Positions 1-5,807 of a stretch of 5,807 nt of DNA are shown in pieces. The position numbers and the translations under genes were made by a program. A model generated the notes under the pieces. It saw nothing but the letters and a program-made list of their open reading frames with translations, had not been told where the DNA came from and searched no databases. The DNA is from Clostridia bacterium. GTDB lineage: Bacteria > Bacillota_A > Clostridia > Oscillospirales > CAG-272. The stretch's first letter is position 1. Each line of letters opens with the position of its first letter. The stretch is taken from NCBI GenBank assembly GCA_017533545.1, contig JAFXHW010000201.1, positions 1-5,807 on the forward strand. Direction: 5' to 3'.

Positions 1-8
1 ATATAAAA

Positions 9-40
9 TTCACATTGCTGTCACAAATATATATTATAAT
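9..40 (+). promoter_or_regulatory. Probable sigma-A promoter of the ABC transporter operon
   Basis: TTCACA at 9-14 (5 of 6 matches to the -35 consensus) lies 17 bp from TATTAT at 32-37 (5 of 6 matches to the -10 consensus). An overlapping perfect TATAAT lies at 35-40, but its spacer to the same -35 would be 20 bp. Either choice puts the transcript start near 44-47, about 45 bases ahead of the first start codon at 91. The region is very AT-rich, so matches by chance are easier here. Sequence before position 1 is not visible, so a further upstream gene in the same unit cannot be excluded. Confidence 0.55.
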
Positions 41-70
41 GATTTTAAATGCTGTTTTTTATGTAAAATC
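41..70. repeat. Inverted repeat in the operon leader
   Basis: GATTTTAAAT at 41-50 pairs with ATGTAAAATC at 61-70: seven perfect outer base pairs, one A/G mismatch, then two more pairs around a 10-base loop. It sits immediately downstream of the -10 element and just before the ribosome binding site (GAAAGG, 75-80). It could be an operator or a weak 5' leader hairpin. Stem GC is very low, so it is not a terminator, and chance is possible in such AT-rich DNA. Confidence 0.35.
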
Positions 71-90
71 TTCCGAAAGGAATATAAATA

Positions 91-1098
91 ATGATAAAGA
101 TAAAGAATCTCGTAAAGCAATACGGCGACAAATATGCCGTCAACGATATAAGCTTCAGCGTGGGCGACGGCGAGATCGTCGGCTTTCTCGGTCCGAACGG
201 CGCGGGAAAATCGACAACAATGAACATGCTGACAGGCTATCTGTCCTCCACATCGGGCACGATCTCGATTGACGGATTTGATATACTTGAAAATACAATG
301 GAGGCAAAAAAGCTCATCGGTTATCTGCCCGAGCAGCCCCCTCTCTATATGGACATGACGGTAATCGAATACCTCAACTTTGTCTATGAACTGAAAAAGT
401 GCACATTTAACCGCGAAAAGCACCTCGAAGAGATCTGCGAGGTTGTCAAGCTTTCCGACGTCAAGAACAGAATAATCGGCCACCTTTCGAAGGGATACAG
501 GCAGCGTGTGGGCATCGCCCAGGCGATCGTTGGAAATCCCAAAGTAATAATTCTCGACGAACCGACTGTCGGTCTTGACCCCAAGCAGATCATCGAGATA
601 AGAAACCTTATCCGAGTGCTGGGCCGCGACCACACCGTTATCCTTTCCACCCACATTTTAAGTGAGGTTCAGGCAACTTGCGACCGCGTTATCATCATCA
701 ACAAAGGACGCATCGTTGCCGACGAGCGCACAGAGGATCTTGCCAATATCGTTGGCGGAAACCGCCGCCTCTCGGTGAAAATATGCGGAAATCAAAAAGA
801 GATTTTGTCGGCTGTCGGCAAGCTCAACGGCGTTACATACGTTGAAAGTCTTGCCGAGCATGAACTCGACAGCACCACCTACCTTGTAGAAAGCGAAGCC
901 GGTATTGATATACGCAAACCGCTGTTCAATCTTTTAAGCGAAAGGCACTGGCCCATTTTGGGTATGGAAGCGTTGGGAATGAATCTTGAGGACATTTTCA
1001 TTTCGCTTGTCGATCTTTCGGAAAATGCGCCCAAAACAAAGAAAAAGCGCATCAAGATCAATCCCAAAAACACGACCGACAGCGGCGAAAACGCTTGA
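91..1098 (+). CDS. ABC transporter ATP-binding protein, GldA-like
   Basis: This is the cytoplasmic ATPase that powers the ABC-2 type permease encoded next to it. The 335-residue product has all nucleotide-binding motifs intact: Walker A GPNGAGKST (34-42), Q-loop glutamine in LPEQPPLY (Q82), signature LSKGYRQ (132-138), Walker B VIILDEPT (152-159, with D156 and catalytic E157), D-loop GLDP (161-164) and switch histidine in STH (H188). The Q-loop wording YLPEQPPLY is typical of the GldA/multidrug-type ABC-2 ATPases. Residues 225-310 form an extra alternating strand/helix domain like the DUF4162-type C-terminal region of these ATPases. A lysine-rich tail (315-327, KTKKKRIKINPK) follows. The ATG at 91 has GAAAGG at 75-80, ten bases upstream, and the family alignment begins at once (MIKIKNLVKQYG). 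The transported substrate cannot be read from the ATPase. The family call is secure, the GldA assignment depends on the neighbours. Confidence 0.95.
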   Translation: MIKIKNLVKQYGDKYAVNDISFSVGDGEIVGFLGPNGAGKSTTMNMLTGYLSSTSGTISIDGFDILENTMEAKKLIGYLPEQPPLYMDMTVIEYLNFVYELKKCTFNREKHLEEICEVVKLSDVKNRIIGHLSKGYRQRVGIAQAIVGNPKVIILDEPTVGLDPKQIIEIRNLIRVLGRDHTVILSTHILSEVQATCDRVIIINKGRIVADERTEDLANIVGGNRRLSVKICGNQKEILSAVGKLNGVTYVESLAEHELDSTTYLVESEAGIDIRKPLFNLLSERHWPILGMEALGMNLEDIFISLVDLSENAPKTKKKRIKINPKNTTDSGENA

Positions 1099-1122
1099 GT
1101 GACGTAAGGAGAATTCGATAAT

Positions 1123-1857
1123 ATGTTAGCTATTTACAAGCGCGAGATGCGCGCATATTTTACATCGCCGATCGGGTACATCTACATCGCTGCCTATTTG
1201 GCGGTAAGCGGATTTTTGTTCTCTCTTTTCACCGTTCAGTCGGCGCTCAGCGGCGGAAATATTGACCTCGGCATGTACTACACCATGCTCATCTTTGTTT
1301 TTGCCATCATCGTTCCGCTTCTGACAATGAAATCCCTTTCCGAAGAGCGCAAAATGAAGACCGAGCAGCTTTTGCTCAGCGCCCCCGTTTCCCTTCCCTC
1401 GATGATCATGGCGAAATTTTTATCTGCTTACACAATGTTCGGTGTTACCTACCTCGTTTCCTGCCTTAACACCTACGTTTTATTCCGTTATCAGCCGGAT
1501 GCCATCGTCCTGCCCAATCTGCGTGTAACCATTCTCGGTTTCTCAATTGCGATACTGCTTTTGGGCGCGGCATTTGTCGCAATAGGAATTTTTGTTTCAT
1601 CGCTTACCGAAAATCAGATCATCGCAGTCATCGGAACTCTGGCAATTCTGATATTCTCCCTGCTCTGCAACGCGCTTAACCAGTTTATCGACTCGGCAGC
1701 AATACGTTCGGTACTTAACTGGATATCTGTGTTCGGGCGATTTACCAACTTCACGCAAGGCGTATTTGACTACGCTTCGGTCGCCTACTATGCCTCGATA
1801 ACCTTTGTATTCCTTTTCTTAACGGTGCGTATTTACGAAAAACGCCGCTGGAACTGA
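1123..1857 (+). CDS. ABC-2 type permease subunit, GldF-like
   Basis: This is the integral membrane subunit of the transporter, expected to work as a dimer with the ATPase encoded upstream. The 244-residue product has six likely membrane helices at about 17-37, 53-69, 97-121, 135-158, 164-186 and 217-236. The N-terminus is short and basic (YKREMRAYF, 5-13) and followed by SPIGYIY (15-21). The cytoplasmic loop after helix 2 carries PLLTMKSLSEERK (65-77) and TEQLLLSAPVS (80-90). Both segments are characteristic of GldF/NosY-type ABC-2 permeases, and the loop probably includes the coupling region that contacts the ATPase. The gene starts 24 bases after the ATPase stop, with TAAGGAG at 1105-1111. 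Its length is normal for a stand-alone GldF. In some bacteria GldF and GldG are fused, but here they are separate. The substrate is unknown. Confidence 0.93.
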   Translation: MLAIYKREMRAYFTSPIGYIYIAAYLAVSGFLFSLFTVQSALSGGNIDLGMYYTMLIFVFAIIVPLLTMKSLSEERKMKTEQLLLSAPVSLPSMIMAKFLSAYTMFGVTYLVSCLNTYVLFRYQPDAIVLPNLRVTILGFSIAILLLGAAFVAIGIFVSSLTENQIIAVIGTLAILIFSLLCNALNQFIDSAAIRSVLNWISVFGRFTNFTQGVFDYASVAYYASITFVFLFLTVRIYEKRRWN

Positions 1858-1864
1858 AAGGAGG
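1857..1864 (+). promoter_or_regulatory. Ribosome binding site that fixes the gldG-like start
   Basis: AAAGGAGG is a full Shine-Dalgarno match and overlaps the last base of the permease stop codon (TGA, 1855-1857). It lies nine bases before ATG 1874. An in-frame GTG at 1865 directly abuts the site and cannot use it, so the three-codon longer version is unlikely. Confidence 0.85.
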
Positions 1865-1873
1865 GTGTCTGAA

Positions 1874-3382
1874 ATGAACAAGCAGAAAAAGCAAAACGCA
1901 AAAAAGAACATTTTTGCCGATAAAAAGTTCAAATACGGCTCATCTGCCGTTTTATTCACCGTTGTGGTTGTGGCTCTTGTCATCGCCGCAAACGCAATAT
2001 TCTCTGCCCTTTGCTACAACCTGCTCTGGTACACCGACATGACCAGTGAGCAGATGTATTCCATCTCCGATACCACGCGCGATCTTCTTTCTGACCTCAC
2101 CGAGGATGACATAAATGTAAAGATCATTTTCTGCTCCGAGCCCGATAAACTCGAAAGCGATTATATGCAAAAGCTTGTGCATCAGATGGCGCTTTTGTAT
2201 CAGAAGGAATTTGATTTTGTGACCGTTGAATACGTCGACCTGCTCTCCGATCCCACTGCGGTTGATCAGTACATGACCACGGCCGCAACGAAGATAAAGA
2301 CCACAAACGTTATCATCGCTGCCGACAACGGCTTCAGAGTATTCGCAAACGACGGTTTTTACTACTATTCCGAGCAGGACGGCTCTGTTTTTGCATTCAG
2401 AGGCGAATACCAGTTCACAACCGCAATATTACAGCTCGCATACGACAACCCGATAGCCTATTTCACGGTAGGCCACGGCGAGACAACAACATCCTCCGAG
2501 CTGGCACAGCTTTTCACAGATGCGGGATATGACGTTCGTACCATCGACCTTTCGAAAGAAGAGATCGATCCCAAGGCTAAGGTTATTGCCATCAACGGTC
2601 CCAGATATGACTTTATGGGATACCGCGACGAGGTCAACGAGATTGGCAAGATCGCCGATTTCCTTGACGGCGGCGGAAGCCTTATGGTATTCATGGATCC
2701 CAAAGCTGCAGCTACTCAGGATTTCACCGAGCTCAATGAGTTCCTCTCCGAATGGGGCATTTCGTTCGGAAAATCGGTACTCAAGGATTCTGTAAACTCC
2801 ATTTCCGCTGACGGCTATTCGCTCGTTTCGCAATATGCGACCGAGGGACTCGGAGCATCGCTTACCACGTCTATGCGCACGCTTGAAACCGTTCCGAAAG
2901 CGATAGTTCGCTATGCAATGCCCATCGAAATTCTTTACGACGAAAAGATTATCGACAAATCGGCAAGAGCGGTATCTCCCGTGCTCATATCCTATCCCAC
3001 TACCGAATCTTATTCCTTCACTGACGAATCGACGGCTGAAACATCGGGTGTATTCAATCTCATGACGGTAACCCAGGACAGCATCATCATTGACAGCGAA
3101 ACCTACACAACCTACGTTCTTGCCTGCGGCACCACCTCTTTCACCTCGTCTGATTACTTAAAGTCTAATGCATACGGCAATGCCGACATCATCTTCTCTG
3201 CAATGCGTGCGATGGGACGCGAAAAAGTGCCTGCCGACATCGATTTCCGCGTATTCGAAGATGAAACACTTGACATCACCCAGCAGCAGGCTACCACATG
3301 GACTGTTATCCTCACGGCCCTTCTTCCTTCGGTAGTCCTGGTCTGCGGAATCGTCATGTTCGTCAAACGCAAGAATTTATAA
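1874..3382 (+). CDS. GldG-family ABC transporter auxiliary protein
   Basis: The 502-residue product is a membrane-anchored accessory subunit of the GldA/GldF-type transporter. After a lysine-rich cytoplasmic N-terminus (1-20) comes one helix (about 24-46). A family-typical segment follows, DMTSEQMYSISDTTRDLL (55-72), which matches the conserved 'T-x-x-x-x-Y-S-L-S' entry to the GldG domain. Residues 80-470 should lie outside the membrane. At 194-276 is an amidotransferase-like Rossmann region: YFTVGHGE (196-203), VIAINGPRYDF (237-247) and DFLDGGGSLMVFMDP (262-276). There is no cysteine in that stretch, so an active glutaminase is unlikely and a binding role more plausible. A second helix (about 477-496) ends in KRKNL, giving anchors at both ends. 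This matches the ABC_transp_aux/GIFT architecture (GldG, IFT52 relatives). The start is set by the ribosome binding site at 1857-1864. The molecular role of the family outside gliding Bacteroidetes is not known. Confidence 0.9.
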   Translation: MNKQKKQNAKKNIFADKKFKYGSSAVLFTVVVVALVIAANAIFSALCYNLLWYTDMTSEQMYSISDTTRDLLSDLTEDDINVKIIFCSEPDKLESDYMQKLVHQMALLYQKEFDFVTVEYVDLLSDPTAVDQYMTTAATKIKTTNVIIAADNGFRVFANDGFYYYSEQDGSVFAFRGEYQFTTAILQLAYDNPIAYFTVGHGETTTSSELAQLFTDAGYDVRTIDLSKEEIDPKAKVIAINGPRYDFMGYRDEVNEIGKIADFLDGGGSLMVFMDPKAAATQDFTELNEFLSEWGISFGKSVLKDSVNSISADGYSLVSQYATEGLGASLTTSMRTLETVPKAIVRYAMPIEILYDEKIIDKSARAVSPVLISYPTTESYSFTDESTAETSGVFNLMTVTQDSIIIDSETYTTYVLACGTTSFTSSDYLKSNAYGNADIIFSAMRAMGREKVPADIDFRVFEDETLDITQQQATTWTVILTALLPSVVLVCGIVMFVKRKNL

Positions 3383-3397
3383 ATTTGAGGCACAACC

Positions 3398-4882
3398 ATG
3401 TTAAAAAAGCAAAAGAAACTGATAATTATAATCGGTATTTGTGCGCTTGCTTTGATTTTGGCGTACTTTCTGATCATAAATCCGCTCATTGCAAAGCTGA
3501 CTGCCGAAAATGAAGAGCTTCCCGAGCTTTTACCCGGAGAGGTTCTGGGAATGAACAACCGCATACTGATGTTCGAGCACATCGAGCAGGCGGGAATCAA
3601 GCAGATCGAGGTGCACAACGATCACGGCGGATACACCTTCTTCCGCGGCGAGGACGATGAGTTTTACATCAAGGGCAAGGAAAGCGCTCCTTATCTTAAA
3701 AGCTCACTCTCTTCCCTTGCAGTTGCATCGGGATACACCCTTTCGATGAAGCGAATCACCACCGAATGTACCGAGTGGGAGCAGTACGGACTTGACGAAG
3801 CTTCCGATCCCGCATACTATACGCTCACCACAATCGACGGTACAAAGCATACAGTCTACATCGGAAACCTTATTCCCACCGGCGCTGGATATTATGCCCG
3901 ATATGCCGGACGAGATGCGGTATACATCCTTGAGGGATCGCTCGAAACAACCCTTCTCGCTTCGCTTGAGAGTCTTATTGAGCCTATTCTCTGCCTGCCA
4001 ACCAGCCAAAACGACTACTTTAAGGTTAGCGACTTTTACATCAAGCACAACGGCGAATACAAGGTATGGATAGATTACATCGAGGACAACGGATTAAAAG
4101 ATCAGCCCACCTCCAGTATCTACAAGATGAAATATCCTGCGAACTATACGCCCTCCGACAAATACAACGAGATTTTAGAGAAGTTCACCTATTACAAGGG
4201 AAGCGAGACTATAGCAGTAGGGCATGAACTGTTCCCTCTTGACAATGAATTGCTGCTTGAATACGGCATCGATACATCCTGCCCCGCCTGGGAACTCCAT
4301 TTTAATTATTCGGGCATAGACAATACCGTATATTTCAGTGAGATCAATAAGGACGGATCACGTTACGCGTATTCGCGAACATTCAATCTGTTGGCGCTCA
4401 TAGATGGCTCTTCGACTTCCTTCCTTGAGTGGGATCTTATCGAATTTGTCAGCGAAAGCATCTATATGCTCAGCATAAACGATGTTGCGAAAATCGACAT
4501 CATCAGTGAAAAATGCACCGAAACATTTACCCTCGTCGGTCAGGACAACGATTTGAAGGTTACCCCCAGGAGCACTCAAAACGTGCTTGACGAGACCGAT
4601 CTGAAGAATTTCCGTCAGGTATACCGTGCATATCTTGATATAAAGCTTATCGACTATGCCGAATCGACCGATACCTCCGATCTGCTTTGCACCTTGCGGT
4701 TTGAAACAGATGACGGACTTGTTTTCGAATACAAATTCTACCCCTATTCCACACGACGCTGTTACTTTACCATAAACGGAGAGGGCGAATTCTACGTCCT
4801 GCGCGACAGCGTAGAAAAGGCAATTTCCGACACAATTAAGATGCTCAACGGCGAGATGGTTGATTCATGGGCCAAAAACTGA
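3398..4882 (+). CDS. DUF4340 domain-containing membrane-anchored protein
   Basis: The 494-residue product has a basic start (MLKKQKK), one uncleaved signal-anchor helix (about 8-30) and a long extracytoplasmic part. There is no lipobox cysteine. The DUF4340 pattern is clear at 130-179: YGLD, a beta pair around IDGTKHTVYIGN, GAGYYARYAG and DAVYILEG. A diverged second copy begins at YGID (289-292), with NTVYF (309-313), SRYAYSR (321-327) and LIDGSS (334-339). The protein therefore looks like a tandem repeat of the same fold. DUF4340 proteins are often encoded beside GldG-type ABC transporters and are taken as a partner of the external GldG domain. No enzymatic motif is visible and no biochemical function is established. 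The gene starts 15 bases after the GldG stop with TGAGG at 3386-3390 and is the last gene of the operon. Confidence 0.88.
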   Translation: MLKKQKKLIIIIGICALALILAYFLIINPLIAKLTAENEELPELLPGEVLGMNNRILMFEHIEQAGIKQIEVHNDHGGYTFFRGEDDEFYIKGKESAPYLKSSLSSLAVASGYTLSMKRITTECTEWEQYGLDEASDPAYYTLTTIDGTKHTVYIGNLIPTGAGYYARYAGRDAVYILEGSLETTLLASLESLIEPILCLPTSQNDYFKVSDFYIKHNGEYKVWIDYIEDNGLKDQPTSSIYKMKYPANYTPSDKYNEILEKFTYYKGSETIAVGHELFPLDNELLLEYGIDTSCPAWELHFNYSGIDNTVYFSEINKDGSRYAYSRTFNLLALIDGSSTSFLEWDLIEFVSESIYMLSINDVAKIDIISEKCTETFTLVGQDNDLKVTPRSTQNVLDETDLKNFRQVYRAYLDIKLIDYAESTDTSDLLCTLRFETDDGLVFEYKFYPYSTRRCYFTINGEGEFYVLRDSVEKAISDTIKMLNGEMVDSWAKN

Positions 4883-4887
4883 TATTT

Positions 4888-4919
4888 AAAAATCACCCTT
4901 GAAAAAGGGTGATTTTTTT
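4888..4919 (+). terminator. Intrinsic terminator of the ABC transporter operon
   Basis: A 13-bp perfect inverted repeat (4888-4900 with 4905-4917) has the core CACCCTT/AAGGGTG, a GAAA tetraloop at 4901-4904 and a run of seven T at 4913-4919. It begins five bases after the DUF4340 stop codon. The A-run at 4888-4892 would give a five-base U tract on the opposite strand, so weak termination in the other direction is possible. Confidence 0.93.
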
Positions 4920-4996
4920 GCCGTTTTGCATATAATAAAGAGTGATGCCATGCTGATTCTTCATTGCGCTTTAACACATTATCACATCAAGGTGTA

Positions 4997-5026
4997 TGTT
5001 AATAATCGGGGAGGCAAATATTAACA
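4997..5026. promoter_or_regulatory. Candidate operator: perfect inverted repeat upstream of the kinase promoter
   Basis: TGTTAATA (4997-5004) and its exact reverse complement TATTAACA (5019-5026) are separated by 14 bp, so half-sites are 22 bp apart, about two helical turns. The repeat ends 13 bp before the -35 element. Its centre is about 63 bases upstream of the expected transcript start, a position typical of activator binding. A further single TTAACA half-site occurs at 4971-4976. The regulator is not identified and chance is possible in AT-rich DNA. Confidence 0.45.
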
Positions 5027-5039
5027 ATTATCTTTTTGC

Positions 5040-5068
5040 TTGACACAATGTCCAAAAAGGGATATAAT
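5040..5068 (+). promoter_or_regulatory. Full-consensus sigma-A promoter of the kinase gene
   Basis: TTGACA at 5040-5045 and TATAAT at 5063-5068 both match the consensus at every base, with the ideal 17-bp spacer. Transcription should start near 5075, giving a leader of about 38 bases that contains the ribosome binding site AAGGA (5101-5105). The preceding terminator and this promoter make the kinase gene independent of the ABC operon. Confidence 0.9.
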
Positions 5069-5112
5069 ATTAAGGCATGCGATTATGTTTATAACACAAA
5101 AAGGAAAGTGCT

Positions 5113-5807
5113 ATGACAAACAGATTCGAAAGAAATATCTTTGAAATATGCGAGCTTTACGGCCTCGGCGATGGCAGAAAGACCATCGAAGAGGTGCTTA
5201 ACGGTCATATTAACCGCACATACAATCTTACAATTACAAACAAAAAAGAAAAACGCAGATTCATTATACAAAGAATCAACACCACCGCTTTTTCCGAGCC
5301 TAAGATCATAATGGAAAACATCCGTGAGCTTTCCAACTGGCTTGACGGACAAGAGGCCGAAGAATGCGACGTTTTGCGTTTTCTCTTCAACAAAAACGGC
5401 GAAAACTACTTTATTACCGACGACGGCGGATTCTGGAGGGTTGCCCCCTATATTGAAAACAGCGTAACCTACGACGAGATCGAGGACGCCGAAATGATGA
5501 GACGTATGGGAAGCGCTTTCGGAACATTCCAAAAGCAGCTTTCGGGTATGCCCCTCGACAAGCTTAACGAAACCATTCCCGATTTCCACAACACCAAAAA
5601 ACGTCTTGACAACTTTTTTGAAAAGGTCAAAGAAGATCCCTGCGGGCGTGCTGCCGAGGTTGCTGATGAGATCGCCTTCTTTGCTGAGTACAGAGAAATG
5701 TTTGCTACCCTTCAGACGCTGCGTGACAGCGGAGAGCTGCCCTCCCGTGTAACTCACAACGATACCAAGTGCAACAACATTCTCTTCGACCGCGACACGG
5801 GCGCACC
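5113..5807 (+). CDS. Phosphotransferase, APH/choline kinase fold, NahK-like (3' end cut off)
   Basis: This open frame runs off the window, so only the first 231 residues are visible. It probably encodes an ATP-dependent small-molecule kinase of the aminoglycoside phosphotransferase superfamily. The catalytic loop is seen as THNDTKCNNILFD (214-226), with H215, catalytic base D217 and metal-binding N222. The downstream acidic metal-binding motif lies beyond the window. Upstream, FIIQRINTTAFSEP (50-63) followed by MENI (67-70) corresponds to the N-lobe wording of N-acetylhexosamine 1-kinase (NahK), which phosphorylates GlcNAc/GalNAc in lacto-N-biose and galacto-N-biose use. RVAPYIENSVTYD (109-121) fits the hinge between lobes. 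The ATG at 5113 has AAGGA at 5101-5105. The superfamily is secure. NahK specificity is inferred from remembered family wording, and other sugar, choline or homoserine kinases are alternatives. Annotation as an aminoglycoside-resistance enzyme would not be justified. Confidence 0.85.
   Translation, partial: MTNRFERNIFEICELYGLGDGRKTIEEVLNGHINRTYNLTITNKKEKRRFIIQRINTTAFSEPKIIMENIRELSNWLDGQEAEECDVLRFLFNKNGENYFITDDGGFWRVAPYIENSVTYDEIEDAEMMRRMGSAFGTFQKQLSGMPLDKLNETIPDFHNTKKRLDNFFEKVKEDPCGRAAEVADEIAFFAEYREMFATLQTLRDSGELPSRVTHNDTKCNNILFDRDTGA

Noticed and set aside
15..272. 85-residue + strand frame overlapping the start of the ATPase gene
   Set aside because: It begins inside the promoter, has no ribosome binding site, and becomes a highly basic, low-complexity sequence once it enters the ATPase gene in the wrong frame.
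34..654. 206-residue open frame on the - strand opposite the ATPase gene
   Set aside because: Its codons lie exactly opposite those of the ATPase gene, which avoids the sense codons that would create antisense stops. It has no recognisable protein family, while the + strand has a complete ABC ATPase.
1865..1873. Upstream GTG start for the GldG-like protein
   Set aside because: The GTG directly touches the ribosome binding site with no spacing. The ATG at 1874 has the normal nine-base gap.
3154..3618. 154-residue open frame on the - strand across the GldG/DUF4340 junction
   Set aside because: It overlaps two well-supported genes, their spacer and a ribosome binding site, and its translation resembles no known family.
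4931..4936. Second TATAAT in the intergenic region as a promoter
   Set aside because: The matching -35 position would fall inside the terminator stem (4908-4913, GGTGAT) and does not resemble TTGACA. There is no TGN extended -10.
4950..5024. 24-codon open frame between terminator and kinase promoter
   Set aside because: It has only a weak AAAGAG upstream, no recognisable features, and it overlaps the candidate operator. A frame of this length is expected by chance.
5089..5757. 222-residue open frame on the - strand opposite the kinase gene
   Set aside because: It is in codon register with the kinase gene and is explained as its shadow. The + strand has the catalytic loop, a ribosome binding site and a perfect promoter, and the antisense protein shows no family motif.
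5113..5807. Aminoglycoside-resistance gene
   Set aside because: The catalytic loop of the superfamily is shared by many sugar, choline and homoserine kinases. The N-lobe wording fits N-acetylhexosamine kinase better, and no resistance or mobile context is present.

Overview
The window looks like chromosomal DNA from a low-to-mid-GC Firmicute, most likely a gut-type member of the Clostridia (Oscillospiraceae/Ruminococcaceae-like). This rests on strong AGGAGG-type ribosome binding sites, classic TTGACA/TATAAT promoter elements, AT-rich intergenic DNA, tightly packed same-strand genes and the families present. The taxon is inferred, not shown directly. All convincing genes are on the + strand. 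I see no tRNA, rRNA, CRISPR array, insertion sequence or other mobile element.

Positions 1-4920 hold a complete four-gene transcription unit. A probable promoter (9-40) and an AT-rich leader with an inverted repeat (41-70) precede four genes separated by only 15-24 bases: an ABC ATPase (91-1098), a six-helix ABC-2 permease (1123-1857), a GldG-family membrane-anchored auxiliary protein (1874-3382) and a DUF4340 membrane-anchored protein (3398-4882). A strong intrinsic terminator (4888-4919) begins five bases after the last stop codon. The first three genes correspond to GldA, GldF and GldG, named for gliding motility in Bacteroidetes. The same set with DUF4340 also occurs in bacteria that do not glide, where the substrate is unknown. 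The inferred assembly has the ATPase in the cytoplasm driving the permease, with two large domains outside the membrane, one on GldG (anchored at both ends) and one on DUF4340 (anchored at its N-terminus).

Positions 4921-5112 are intergenic. They hold a perfect 8+8 inverted repeat (4997-5026) just upstream of a fully consensus sigma-A promoter (TTGACA, 17 bp, TATAAT; 5040-5068). This promoter drives a separate gene starting at 5113 and cut off by the window end. It encodes an aminoglycoside phosphotransferase/choline kinase-fold enzyme that resembles NahK, the N-acetylhexosamine 1-kinase. The terminator and the new promoter make it an independent unit, so a functional link to the ABC operon is not implied.

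Nothing here is a plainly new system. The least understood element is the GldAFG-DUF4340 transporter. The most specific new observations are the candidate operator ahead of the kinase promoter and the internal duplication in the DUF4340 protein.
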